Positions 9,355-18,134 of a stretch of 64,000 nt of DNA are shown here, one piece after another (within the stretch, counting starts at the first letter, position 1; each line of letters opens with the position of its first letter). The notes under the pieces are model-generated. The model was not told where the DNA came from and ran no database searches. It saw only the letters and a program-made list of their open reading frames with translations. The position numbers were made by a program, and so were the translations under genes. The DNA comes from Moraxellaceae bacterium AER2_44_116 (GTDB lineage Bacteria; Pseudomonadota; Gammaproteobacteria; Pseudomonadales; Moraxellaceae), in the NCBI GenBank assembly GCA_006546595.1, contig VIAD01000007.1:62001-126000 (forward strand), in the 5' to 3' direction.

Positions 9355-10503
9355 CTACGGAGTCGGCAACTGCCAACGACTAAATTGACCTTTTGTGGTG
9401 TAAACCGTCACCGCATCTTGCGTTTTTTCAAGCATCGCCACTGAGCCATTGGCTCGGCTACGACCTAATAAACGACCATCACTTTGCGCCATGACATGCA
9501 AATAGCCCTCGCTATCCCCTACGACGAGATAATTACCGAGTGTGATGGGGTTGGACAGACCTCGCCATGCAAAGTCACTTTGTTTCCACACGACTTTACC
9601 TGTTTCTTGGTCAACTGCCATAATACTACTGGCAGAATCAACCACATAGACATTGCCTAAACCTTCGGCCAATGCTTGCACACTGGAAGTAGTAAACTCC
9701 CACAAGGGTTCTGGCTTTTTCTTGATGTCTAATGCCACTAACTGGCCTTGATAGCTTGAAACATATAATTGCTTATCACCTGCTAACAACATATCACCGT
9801 CAATATCAACGATACGTGCTAACTCTGAACGACCTTGCGAGGTAGCAACACGACTTTCCCATTGCGCAATACCCGTCTTTGCATCTAAGGCAATGATTCT
9901 GCCCGTAGCGGTGGCAACAATAGCTAAGTCATCAACAACCAATGGCGTGGCATAACCGCGTAAACTCAACGACGGTACAGGCGTGTCATAGACCCACTGT
10001 TTGTCGCCTGTTTTAGGGTTTAAGCCATAGACTTTGCCATCATTACTTTGCACAATCACCGTGTCTGCGGTTAAAGCCGCAGGCGCAAGTACGGGCGCAA
10101 GCACTTGCTTACGCCATACGACTTGGCCATCCGTGGGATTTAAGGCGAGAACTTCGCCTTTTGCCGTAGCAATCACCAATATGCCATAACCTGCCGCGAC
10201 ACCACTGGTTATAGGCAATTTTGTTTTTTGTTGCCAAATGGTTTTGCCTTGTTCGTTCAGTGCAAGCACAACACCATCACGACTCGCAATATAGGTCACA
10301 TTGGCTTGGCTTGCGGCATGAAGTTTAACCACATCATCCGCTAAACCATCGCCAACATTGACCGACCATTGCTTATGTAACGATAACTGCATCGCTTTTT
10401 GCGGTAGTGTTGGCAACGGTGCAGGTTTGTGCTCATTCGGGTTGGAGCTACACGCGGCCAAACCAACGATTATTAAGGCTATCGCAGCACGTTTTATCAA
10501 CAT
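9355..10503 (-). CDS. bamB: Outer-membrane assembly lipoprotein BamB
   Basis: A 382-residue lipoprotein of the BAM complex that inserts beta-barrel proteins into the outer membrane. The signal ends in a lipobox (GLAAC, Cys at residue 18). The remainder is an eight-bladed PQQ-type propeller: repeated blades such as YGLNPKTGDKQWVYD, IALDAKTGIAQWES and MAVDQETGKVVWKQ are visible. Length is normal. GGAGC precedes the start, and only 2 bases separate it from yfgM, so the two are co-transcribed. Confidence 0.95.
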   Translation of the reverse strand: MLIKRAAIALIIVGLAACSSNPNEHKPAPLPTLPQKAMQLSLHKQWSVNVGDGLADDVVKLHAASQANVTYIASRDGVVLALNEQGKTIWQQKTKLPITSGVAAGYGILVIATAKGEVLALNPTDGQVVWRKQVLAPVLAPAALTADTVIVQSNDGKVYGLNPKTGDKQWVYDTPVPSLSLRGYATPLVVDDLAIVATATGRIIALDAKTGIAQWESRVATSQGRSELARIVDIDGDMLLAGDKQLYVSSYQGQLVALDIKKKPEPLWEFTTSSVQALAEGLGNVYVVDSASSIMAVDQETGKVVWKQSDFAWRGLSNPITLGNYLVVGDSEGYLHVMAQSDGRLLGRSRANGSVAMLEKTQDAVTVYTTKGQFSRWQLPTP

Positions 10504-10505
10504 GC

Positions 10506-11204
10506 TTATGCTCCTGCCTCTTGCTTAATCGGTGAAGGACGCTTAATTTCAGGAGCAATTAAACCAACGTCCGCCATTTTCATTTCTAATAATGGACGTG
10601 GCTCTTTACGCTCTTCCAATACCTTGATTGCGGCTTGATAAGCTTTTTGTGCGCCCGCAACATCACCCATAACTTTCAAAATATCACCACGCAACTCTTC
10701 ACGGCTGGGTGTAAACGCCACATTAGTGTCTTTATTTAGTAGTTCAATTGCCCCTTTATTATCGGCTTTTTCAACTAATAAACGCGCCAAACGCAAAGTT
10801 GCAACACTTTTCACGCCATCATCAACAGGTTGTGTTAATACCCAACGTAATTGCTTTTCCGCTTCTTTTAAGTCTTTGTTGTCCATTGCGCGTTTGGCTA
10901 ATAACAACGAGGCATTCAAGGCATACGGGGTTGTGGTGTAATCTTGAATCAGTCGTTGTGCTTCACGCTGCAATTCCGTATTTGCCGTTTTATCTTCGGG
11001 AGAAACCGCTAGCTTCTGATAAGCATCTTGTGTTTTTTGATAGCTACTGGCGGCTTGTGAAGCTGTTTCTAGCTTCGTTTGTTGCCAATAACGCCATCCT
11101 GCAAATACTGCCAAAGCAATACTTGAACCTACCAAAATTGGTGTACCGTAGTCTTGCCAAAAACGTTTGAGGTTTTCTAGTTGTTCGTCGTCATGCGTAC
11201 TCAC
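10506..11204 (-). CDS. yfgM: YfgM-family TPR protein (SecYEG ancillary subunit)
   Basis: A 232-residue inner-membrane protein with a cytoplasmic N-terminus, one transmembrane helix at about residues 21-40 and periplasmic TPR-like repeats. In E. coli YfgM works with PpiD at the Sec translocon. The start is a GTG that overlaps the hisS stop (GTGA), showing translational coupling. The motif NLKRFWQDYGTPILVG before the helix is typical of the family. The order hisS-yfgM-bamB supports the call. Confidence 0.9.
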   Translation of the reverse strand: MSTHDDEQLENLKRFWQDYGTPILVGSSIALAVFAGWRYWQQTKLETASQAASSYQKTQDAYQKLAVSPEDKTANTELQREAQRLIQDYTTTPYALNASLLLAKRAMDNKDLKEAEKQLRWVLTQPVDDGVKSVATLRLARLLVEKADNKGAIELLNKDTNVAFTPSREELRGDILKVMGDVAGAQKAYQAAIKVLEERKEPRPLLEMKMADVGLIAPEIKRPSPIKQEAGA

Positions 11205-12499
11205 GCGGATGCTCCCAATGTGCTGTGCAAATAATCGGATAATTCGGTTTGTGGTAAGGTCACTTGCTCACCTTTTTGTAGCCACTTCACGGTCACGGTC
11301 TGCTGAGCGATTTCATCTTGCCCTAAAATTAAGGCAATGATTGCGCCCGTCTTATCGGCTTTTTTCATTTGACTCTTAAAGCTACCGCCACCACAGTGGG
11401 TGAGAATACGATACTTTGTTAAAGTATTCCTTAGTGTTTCTGCTACCAAGAGGGCTTGGCTAACTGCATTTTCGTCGGCAACGAGATAAATATCGGTTTC
11501 AGTGCTGATCTTGTCTTGTTGCAGCGTATCAATTAACAACACTAAACGCTCTAAACCAATGGCAAAACCGACGGCAGGCGTTGCTTGCCCACCCAATTGC
11601 GTGACTAAACCATCATAACGGCCACCTGCACATACAGTACCTTGCGAACCCAATGCGGTTGTGACCCATTCAAATACGGTTTTATTGTAATAGTCCAAAC
11701 CACGCACTAAACGCGGATTCAAGGTATAACTCACCCCTGCCGCATCCAACACAGCCGTCAGTTTTTGTTGATGCGTGCGTGACTCTTCATCTAAATAATC
11801 AAATAACTGGGGCGCATTGACCAATACAGCTTGTACTTTTGGATCCTTACTGTCTAACACACGTAAAGGATTGGTATGTAGGCGACGCTTGGAGTCATCA
11901 TCTAACTGCTCAACGTGTTGTTCTAAATAACGAATTAACGCCGCACGGTAGGCCTGACGTGACTCTTTTTCGCCTAAAGAATTCAGCTCTAAACTCACGA
12001 CATCGGTTAACCCTAATAGCTGCCACAAGCGCGCAGTCATTAAAATTAATTCAGCTTCAATATCCGCGCCCGTCATGCCAAAGGTTTCGACACCAAACTG
12101 ATGAAATTGGCGGTAACGACCTTTTTGTGGGCGCTCATGCCTAAACATTGCGCCTGTGTACCATAATCGCTGTGTTTGATTATAGGTTAAACCATGTTCT
12201 AAACAGGCACGCACACAACCCGCCGTACCTTCGGGACGTAAAGTTAGGGAGTGGCCACCTTTATCATCAAAGGTGTACATTTCTTTTTCGACAATGTCTG
12301 TCACTTCACCAATGGCACGTTTAAATAACGGGGTATTTTCGACAATCGGTAAGCGAATTTCACAATAGCCATATTGATGCATTAATTGCCGTAAAATTTT
12401 TTCAACCGCTTGCCAACGGGCTGTCGTAACGGGATTGTTCTTAGTAGCAATAGGCAAAATATCATTCATGCCCGTAACGGCATTAATTCTGGCAGACAT
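11201..12499 (-). CDS. hisS: Histidine-tRNA ligase
   Basis: A 432-residue class II aminoacyl-tRNA synthetase that charges tRNA-His. The ATG at 12499 is chosen over a GTG 18 bases upstream because family members begin close to this point (AVTGMNDILP). Visible motifs are TLRPEGTAGCVRAC (motif 2 region), GRYRQFHQFGVETFG, LVRGLDYYNKTVFEW and GGRYDGLV, and a C-terminal anticodon-binding domain follows. It is the first gene of hisS-yfgM-bamB. In Acinetobacter relatives hisS follows ispG on the same strand; here it lies upstream of ndk and points the other way. Confidence 0.97.
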   Translation of the reverse strand: MSARINAVTGMNDILPIATKNNPVTTARWQAVEKILRQLMHQYGYCEIRLPIVENTPLFKRAIGEVTDIVEKEMYTFDDKGGHSLTLRPEGTAGCVRACLEHGLTYNQTQRLWYTGAMFRHERPQKGRYRQFHQFGVETFGMTGADIEAELILMTARLWQLLGLTDVVSLELNSLGEKESRQAYRAALIRYLEQHVEQLDDDSKRRLHTNPLRVLDSKDPKVQAVLVNAPQLFDYLDEESRTHQQKLTAVLDAAGVSYTLNPRLVRGLDYYNKTVFEWVTTALGSQGTVCAGGRYDGLVTQLGGQATPAVGFAIGLERLVLLIDTLQQDKISTETDIYLVADENAVSQALLVAETLRNTLTKYRILTHCGGGSFKSQMKKADKTGAIIALILGQDEIAQQTVTVKWLQKGEQVTLPQTELSDYLHSTLGASA

Positions 12500-12825
12500 A
12501 GCGAGTTCTCTAATCACATAACGAATGGCTTTAAAAAACCGTCAAAGCCACAAATAAAGGCTGCATTGTAAACAAAGTAGGAGCTTACGCAAAATAAGCT
12601 TGTAGAGAAAAGGTAATTCACATCCAGAATACAAGGCCAATACCAGCAAATTCGTCATATTCATGCGCTAGACTAGCCATTATCAGTGAGTCGCCAACAA
12701 TATGAACTCGTGATTGTTAGCAACACGCACCTCTTCAATCAAAGATTCGTGCCAACACCTAAAAACCTGCGTATAATCGCCTACCATTTTTCCCATTCAC
12801 TTAATCATTGTTAAGGAGCTTTAAC
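12500..12825. other. Divergent hisS/ndk intergenic region
   Basis: A 326-base gap between divergent genes. Besides the ndk promoter it contains a small hairpin, AGCTTA at 12582-12587 pairing with TAAGCT at 12595-12600, close to the hisS side. No open reading frame or repeat family was recognised. Confidence 0.6.
12749..12777 (+). promoter_or_regulatory. Sigma-70-type promoter of ndk
   Basis: A perfect TATAAT at 12772-12777 lies 17 bases after GTGCCA (four of six matches to TTGACA) at 12749-12754. It is about 48 bases before the ndk start, which has AAGGAG as ribosome-binding site. Confidence 0.65.
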
Positions 12826-13257
12826 ATGGCTATCGAACGTACATTATCTATCATCAAGCCAGATGCCGTTGCTAAAAACGTTATTGGTCAAATTTACAGC
12901 CGTTTTGAAGGCGCAGGCTTGCAAATCGTTGCTGCTAAAATGAAGCAATTGTCCAAAGCTGAAGCAGAAGGCTTTTATGCTGAACACAAAGAACGCGGTT
13001 TCTTTGGTGATTTAGTAGCATTTATGATTTCTGGCCCAGTCATCATCCAAGTATTGGAAGGTGAAGGCGCAGTATTAAAACACCGTGACATTATGGGTGC
13101 TACTAACCCAAAAAATGCTGAAGCAGGTACTATCCGTGCTGATTTCGCCGCTTCTATCGACGAAAATGCCGTTCATGGTTCTGATTCAGAAGCTTCTGCG
13201 GCGCGTGAAATTTCTTATTTCTTCAGCGCAATTGAAGTGGCTCCACGTACTCGTTAA
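12826..13257 (+). CDS. ndk: Nucleoside diphosphate kinase
   Basis: A 143-residue cytosolic enzyme that passes the gamma phosphate of ATP to nucleoside diphosphates through a phosphohistidine. The start at 12826 (MAIERTLSIIKPDAV) has AAGGAG 6-7 bases upstream; an in-frame start 18 bases earlier lacks this. The catalytic His is residue 117 in NAVHGSDS, the same number as in E. coli. It is followed by its own terminator, and it leads the ndk-rlmN-pilF-rodZ-ispG order. Confidence 0.98.
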   Translation: MAIERTLSIIKPDAVAKNVIGQIYSRFEGAGLQIVAAKMKQLSKAEAEGFYAEHKERGFFGDLVAFMISGPVIIQVLEGEGAVLKHRDIMGATNPKNAEAGTIRADFAASIDENAVHGSDSEASAAREISYFFSAIEVAPRTR

Positions 13258-13275
13258 TTCGGGCTTCGTGTAGGT

Positions 13276-13310
13276 AAAAAGGACGCATGATTGCGTCCTT
13301 TTTGTTTTTT
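13276..13310 (+). terminator. Rho-independent terminator after ndk
   Basis: A 12-bp stem (arms 13276-13287 and 13292-13303, core GGACGCA/TGCGTCC) with a TGAT loop, running into TTTTTGTTTTTT. It lies 18 bases past the ndk stop. Confidence 0.92.
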
Positions 13311-13401
13311 CTACGCTTTCCTCTAAAAATCAACATTTACACCGCTAATACCATGTAAAATTAGCCATTCTTGTTATCTTCTTTGTCTTGCGGTTGTTGT
13401 T

Positions 13402-14577
13402 ATGAATCCATCTGTTACTACGCCTGAATCTTCTCCTGCTCTCCCTAAAGTGAATCTTTTAGGTATGACGCGTGCCCAACTTGAAGAGTTTTTTATCAGC
13501 ATTGGTGAAAAGAAATTCCGCGCCACGCAAATTATTAAATGGATTCATCAACTCGGTGTCGATAACTTTGAAGAAATGAGTAATGTTTCCAAAGCGTTAC
13601 GCTCAAAATTAGAAACCATTGCCGAAATTCGTCCGCCTGAAGTCGTTTACAAAGAGTTTTCTAATGACGGTACGCGGAAGTGGGTACTCAAAGTCGGCGA
13701 AAACAGCATGGTGGAAACTGTGCTGATTCCAGATGGCGACCGCAAAACGCTCTGCGTGTCATCACAAGTGGGTTGTGCTTTAGATTGCAGTTTTTGTTCG
13801 ACGGGCAAACAAGGTTTTCAACGCGATTTAACCACTGCGGAAATTATTGGCCAAGTGTGGGTCGCCAATCGTTCGTATTTTGAAGAAAACCAAGATTACG
13901 ATAGCCGTACCCGTGCTTTAACCAATGTCGTAATGATGGGTATGGGCGAACCGTTATTAAACTTTGATGCGGTTGTTCCTGCAATGGATTTAATGCTAGA
14001 AGATTATGCTTATGGTTTGTCAAAGCGTCGTGTCACGTTATCAACATCGGGGATTGTACCGATGATGGATAAATTGTCTGATGTGATAGATGTGTCATTG
14101 GCGGTATCCTTACACGCCACCAATGATGAACTACGTAATGAGTTAGTACCCGTGAATAAAAAATATCCGCTAAAAGAGTTGATGGCCGCTTGCCAACGCT
14201 TTTTGGCGAAGTTTCAAGCCGATGGCGGTCGTCGGAAAATAACGATGGAATATGTCATGCTGGCAGGGGTAAATGACCAAGCAAGCCATGCTTATGAAAT
14301 GGTACAACTATTAAAAAACGTACCGAGTAAAATCAACTTAATTCCGTTTAATCCCTTTCCTCAAGCCCCCTATCAATGTTCTTCACGCAAGCAAATTCTA
14401 GCGTTTCAACAAATACTGACCGAAGCAGGATTTGTTTGTACGATTCGTGCGACACGCGGCGATGATATTGATGCGGCATGTGGACAATTAGTGGGTCAAG
14501 TGCAAGACCGTACTAAACGCGCCGCACGTTGGCAGCAAAAAATCAACGCAGGGGAAATTATTCGTAGTCCTCAGTAG
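13402..14577 (+). CDS. rlmN: Dual-specificity 23S rRNA/tRNA adenine-C2 methyltransferase RlmN
   Basis: A 391-residue radical-SAM enzyme that methylates C2 of A2503 in 23S rRNA and A37 of some tRNAs. The radical-SAM cluster motif CALDCSFC has cysteines at residues 125, 129 and 132. MGMGEPLLNFDAV and the C-terminal IRATRGDDIDAACGQL are family signatures. No clear ribosome-binding site precedes the ATG at 13402, so the start is likely but not certain. It follows ndk and its terminator. Confidence 0.97.
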   Translation: MNPSVTTPESSPALPKVNLLGMTRAQLEEFFISIGEKKFRATQIIKWIHQLGVDNFEEMSNVSKALRSKLETIAEIRPPEVVYKEFSNDGTRKWVLKVGENSMVETVLIPDGDRKTLCVSSQVGCALDCSFCSTGKQGFQRDLTTAEIIGQVWVANRSYFEENQDYDSRTRALTNVVMMGMGEPLLNFDAVVPAMDLMLEDYAYGLSKRRVTLSTSGIVPMMDKLSDVIDVSLAVSLHATNDELRNELVPVNKKYPLKELMAACQRFLAKFQADGGRRKITMEYVMLAGVNDQASHAYEMVQLLKNVPSKINLIPFNPFPQAPYQCSSRKQILAFQQILTEAGFVCTIRATRGDDIDAACGQLVGQVQDRTKRAARWQQKINAGEIIRSPQ

Positions 14578-14635
14578 TTTGTTGTTAAGTCACATGTCAC
14601 CATTTACCATCACACCATTGATTTGAAGGCCGACA

Positions 14636-15406
14636 ATGAACAAGCTGTGCTACATGATCATATCACTGTCCAGTTTATCTGCTTGTAGCGTGCAAGAATT
14701 CGCCAATGACCGCAAAGTTGATCCTGTCGCAGGTGCTCGCGCTCGTGTGGCGATTGCTGCCGAATATATTCAAACCAATAGACCCGAATTAGCCCTACAA
14801 AGTTTACAGCGAGCCTTAGAACTTGACCCTAAATCCCCCGAAGCGCATAACGTCATGGGGGTATTATTAGAAAAAGATGATGACTTTATTAAAGCGGAGC
14901 AAAACTACCGCAAAGCACTGAGTCTCAAAGCTGAATATCCACAAGCACGTAATAATTATGGCGTACTACTTTATCGATTAAAGCGTTATAAAGAAGCGAT
15001 GGAGCAATTTTCGATTGCTGCCGCCGATCTAAGCTATGAGCGACGCGAAATAGCTCTTGAATATGTAGGTAAGATTGCCCTGCTTTTAGGTGATACAGCC
15101 AAAGCTAAAGCAACGTTTGAACGCGCATTAAAACTCAATCCGCGTTTGCCTACTCCCGCTTTAGAGTTAGCAACGTTTGCGTTTGATGAACAGAATATTA
15201 TGGATGCCAATCGTTATTATCAGCGTTATTTACGTGCGCTTGAGACTGAATCGCAGAGTGCGCGTGGCTTATGGCTCGGGATTCGTTTGGCGCGTATTAA
15301 CCATGATAATAACGCCTTAGCCATTTATGAATTTACCTTAAAACGTCTATATGCCAATAGTGACGAGTATCAAGCCTATTTAAGCTCTTTAAACAGCGGC
15401 TCTTGA
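14636..15406 (+). CDS. pilF: Type IV pilus biogenesis lipoprotein PilF/PilW
   Basis: A 256-residue outer-membrane lipoprotein that lets the PilQ secretin assemble in type IV pilus systems. The signal ends in a lipobox (LSAC, Cys at residue 17). From about residue 35 it is made of TPR repeats, for example LALQSLQRALELDPKSPEAH and AKATFERALKLNPRLPTPAL. GAAGG lies 6 bases before the start. It sits between rlmN and rodZ, as in other gammaproteobacteria. Confidence 0.92.
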   Translation: MNKLCYMIISLSSLSACSVQEFANDRKVDPVAGARARVAIAAEYIQTNRPELALQSLQRALELDPKSPEAHNVMGVLLEKDDDFIKAEQNYRKALSLKAEYPQARNNYGVLLYRLKRYKEAMEQFSIAAADLSYERREIALEYVGKIALLLGDTAKAKATFERALKLNPRLPTPALELATFAFDEQNIMDANRYYQRYLRALETESQSARGLWLGIRLARINHDNNALAIYEFTLKRLYANSDEYQAYLSSLNSGS

Positions 15407-15425
15407 TGACGATGGAGAACGTGCG

Positions 15426-16226
15426 ATGGAATATCAACCTGTAAAATCCCCGATCGAGCAAGGTGGTTACTTGTCTTTTCGACCCGGTGAACGGTTAAAA
15501 AAAGCACGCGAGGCCAAAGGATTCAGTCTGGAGCAGGTATCAAGTACGCTAAAAATTCTTCCTAGAATGTTAGAAGCCATCGAAAAAGACAGTTATAAGG
15601 ACTTGCCTGAACCTGTCTTTGTTCGGGGTTACTTGCGTTTATATGCTGATTTAGTGGCATTGCCATCAGAAGATATTATTGCTCGTTTTGATGAATACTA
15701 CACCGCCGATACAGGACGTCCACCGCAAGTCCGATTGCAAAGCCCACAGCAGCAACATCTACCCGATATCTCTCCACGTCGTTTACCGACTGTCAAATGG
15801 GGAGCTGTTGGCGGTGTTGCATTATTAGTGCTCTTGGCATTGGCGAGTGTCGCCGTCTGGCAAAGTGCGTTACCGCAAAAAGTGATGGCATGGTTTCAAA
15901 CTGCGCCTAACACTGTTCCCGTAGCAGACACTCCTACGACCACAAACACCATCAGTCTGCCTAATACATCCACAACCCAGCAAGCAATAGATACCTTAGA
16001 ATTACGCTTTACCGCCAATACGAAAGTATTAATTCGGGACTCTAGCGGTAAAGAATTGGCCAATGGTGAAAAAGTCGCAGGTGATACTTTGACCGTTACG
16101 GGCGAGTCACCGTTTGCCATCGAATTAAACCCTGCTGCTGCGGTACAATTTCAATTTAATCAAAAGCCTATCGACTTAAAACCTTACACCGTGAATGGTG
16201 TGGTTAACTTTCGTTTATCGAGGTAA
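15426..16226 (+). CDS. rodZ: RodZ-like helix-turn-helix membrane protein
   Basis: A 266-residue bitopic inner-membrane protein. Residues 21-90 form the cytoplasmic Xre-like HTH (GERLKKAREAKGFSLEQVS through VFVRGYLRLYADLV), one transmembrane helix lies near residues 122-142, a Thr/Pro-rich linker follows, and a beta-rich DUF4115 domain ends the protein. RodZ binds MreB and helps set rod shape. GGAGA precedes the start, and its stop is 3 bases before ispG. Some genomes label this simply a DUF4115 protein. Confidence 0.88.
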   Translation: MEYQPVKSPIEQGGYLSFRPGERLKKAREAKGFSLEQVSSTLKILPRMLEAIEKDSYKDLPEPVFVRGYLRLYADLVALPSEDIIARFDEYYTADTGRPPQVRLQSPQQQHLPDISPRRLPTVKWGAVGGVALLVLLALASVAVWQSALPQKVMAWFQTAPNTVPVADTPTTTNTISLPNTSTTQQAIDTLELRFTANTKVLIRDSSGKELANGEKVAGDTLTVTGESPFAIELNPAAAVQFQFNQKPIDLKPYTVNGVVNFRLSR

Positions 16227-16229
16227 TAG

Positions 16230-17339
16230 ATGCACATTTCGCCTATCAAACGTCGCGTGACACGTAAAATTCGGGTTGGTTCAGTGTATGTTGGTGGTGA
16301 TGCGCCAATTACCGTCCAAACCATGACCAATACCGACACCTGTGATGTCGCCGCAACCGTCGCGCAAATTCAACGTTGTGTTGCTGCGGGTGCAGATATT
16401 GTTCGTATCTCTGTGCCCTCTATGGAAGCCGCCGATGCCTTTGGGTTGATTCGCCAACAAGTGCAAGTGCCATTAGTGGCGGATATTCATTTTGACCACC
16501 GTATTGCCTTAGCCGTTGCCGACAAAGGTGCGGACTGTTTACGGATTAACCCCGGTAATATTGGTTCAGAAGATAAAATCCGTGAAGTGGTGGACTGTGC
16601 CAAAGAAAAAGGTTTGTCGATTCGTATTGGTGTGAATGCTGGCTCATTAGAAAAAGATTTGCAAAAAAAATACGGCGAGCCAACAGGTGAAGCCCTCGTT
16701 GAATCGGCCATGCGCCATATTGATATTTTAGACCGCTTAAACTTTCATGATTTTAAAGTCAGTGTCAAAGCCTCCAATGTGTTTTTGACCTTAGATGCTT
16801 ATCGCTTGTTATCCGCCCAAATTGAGCAGCCCTTACATTTAGGTGTGACTGAAGCGGGCGTATTTCGTTCAGGCACAGTGAAGTCGGCGATTGCGTTGGG
16901 TGGTTTATTGTTAGATGGCATTGGCGACACGATTCGTATTTCCTTAGCGGCTGAGCCTGAAGATGAAGTCAAAGTCGGTTTTGATATTTTACGCGCGTTA
17001 AATATTCGCTCTAATGGCATTAATTTTATTGCTTGCCCCAGTTGTTCGCGTCAAGAATTTGATGTTATTCGGGTGATGAATGCCTTAGAAGCACGTTTAG
17101 AAGATGTGCGGATTCCGATGGATGTCTCGGTCATTGGTTGCAAAGTCAATGGGCCGGGTGAAGCCAAAGAGGCTGATATTGGTGTCGTGGGGGCATCGCC
17201 CAAAAGTCTGGTGTATTTGAATGGCGAAAAAAGTCATTTGATTACGACGGCATCGTTAGTCGATGAAATCGAAAAAATGGTGCGTGAAAAAGTGGCTATT
17301 GCTGAGGCGAAGCAAGCCAAGATTATTGTTCGGGGTTAA
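16230..17339 (+). CDS. ispG: 4-hydroxy-3-methylbut-2-enyl diphosphate synthase IspG (GcpE)
   Basis: A 369-residue iron-sulfur enzyme of the MEP isoprenoid pathway, making HMBPP from MEcPP. An N-terminal TIM barrel (VQTMTNTDTCDV, RINPGNIG) is followed by the cluster domain. Cysteines 269 and 272 (CPSC), Cys304 and Glu311 (GCKVNGPGE) match the E. coli ligands at nearly the same numbers. CGAGG lies upstream of the start. Its last 17 codons plus stop are repeated at the end of the methyltransferase gene 1.9 kb downstream. Confidence 0.98.
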   Translation: MHISPIKRRVTRKIRVGSVYVGGDAPITVQTMTNTDTCDVAATVAQIQRCVAAGADIVRISVPSMEAADAFGLIRQQVQVPLVADIHFDHRIALAVADKGADCLRINPGNIGSEDKIREVVDCAKEKGLSIRIGVNAGSLEKDLQKKYGEPTGEALVESAMRHIDILDRLNFHDFKVSVKASNVFLTLDAYRLLSAQIEQPLHLGVTEAGVFRSGTVKSAIALGGLLLDGIGDTIRISLAAEPEDEVKVGFDILRALNIRSNGINFIACPSCSRQEFDVIRVMNALEARLEDVRIPMDVSVIGCKVNGPGEAKEADIGVVGASPKSLVYLNGEKSHLITTASLVDEIEKMVREKVAIAEAKQAKIIVRG

Positions 17340-17340
17340 G
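17286..17340 (+). repeat. ispG 3'-end direct repeat, copy 1
   Basis: This is the natural 3' end of ispG (last 17 codons, stop and one base). It matches 19218-19272 at 48 of 55 positions in direct orientation. Together the two copies bound the restriction-modification genes. Confidence 0.95.
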
Positions 17341-17369
17341 CTGCCGCCACCTATTAAGAGGACAACTGA

Positions 17370-18122
17370 GTGCATCAATATAACTTAGGGTTTATCAGCA
17401 ACCAAGACTTATTTAATCACGTTCAAGAAACGGTGTTGAAATATCGTTTTGTGATTGATTTAAAAGAGTTTAATAAAAACTTGGTCGACCCGATTAAGTT
17501 TACTTTTGATGCACAGGTTTACGGAAAAACCATTGCTCAGGTAGTTGAAGCGGAAGTGTTACGTCAACTTGATAAGTCCAATAATAATCATATTGGCTAT
17601 TTTCATCAAAATATCTTTCGGCATATTGGCAACGGTTGGACTGTGCCTAAAGCAGGTTATGATGTTGAAAATACAGAACGTCAAATCTTTGTTGAAATGA
17701 AGAATAAACATAACACAATGAATTCTTCATCATCACAAAAAACCTATATGCGTATGCAGCACAGCATCAATCAAAACGCTAATGCACTCTGCTTATTAGT
17801 TGAGGTTATTGCCACGGCAAGTCAAAATAGGGCTTGGGCAATAAGTTTAGATAAAACACCTATTTCTGATGAGCGTATTCGTCGTGTCTCGATGGATAAA
17901 TTTTACGAGATGGTGACAGGTGATAAATTTGCGTTTAAGCGATTGTGCGAGGTGTTACCGTTAGTCATTAATGACGTAGTCGGCACACTGAAACAATCAG
18001 AAATTGTCCAAAATACCGTTTTAGCCGAGTTATCAGCCATTGCGCCAGATAGCCTGCTCAAAAGCATTTACTTGCTATCTTTCCAAAAATATCAAGGTTT
18101 TGATAACTTCAACTTCCGTTAA
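17370..18122 (+). CDS. Type II restriction endonuclease, Eco47II family
   Basis: A 250-residue endonuclease. The start is a GTG with AGAGGA 8 bases upstream. I recognise the Eco47II/Sau96I-like family from the overall pattern: FDAQVYGKTIAQVVEAEVLRQ, NHIGYFHQNIFRHI, GYDVENTERQIFVEMKNK and NALCLLVEV. The run of acidic residues ending in FVEMKNKHNTMNSSS is consistent with a PD-(D/E)XK active site (E then K). Family members cut GGNCC, so that target is predicted, not shown. The methyltransferase follows after 12 bases, and no control protein gene is present. Confidence 0.82.
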   Translation: MHQYNLGFISNQDLFNHVQETVLKYRFVIDLKEFNKNLVDPIKFTFDAQVYGKTIAQVVEAEVLRQLDKSNNNHIGYFHQNIFRHIGNGWTVPKAGYDVENTERQIFVEMKNKHNTMNSSSSQKTYMRMQHSINQNANALCLLVEVIATASQNRAWAISLDKTPISDERIRRVSMDKFYEMVTGDKFAFKRLCEVLPLVINDVVGTLKQSEIVQNTVLAELSAIAPDSLLKSIYLLSFQKYQGFDNFNFR

Positions 18123-18134
18123 TCGTGTACTTAA

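Noticed and set aside
12582..12600. GAGCTTACGCAAA-like sequence near hisS as an IS or MITE end
   Set aside because: It resembles the ends of the 99-bp elements only partly, and no second inverted end is found nearby; treated as a small hairpin.
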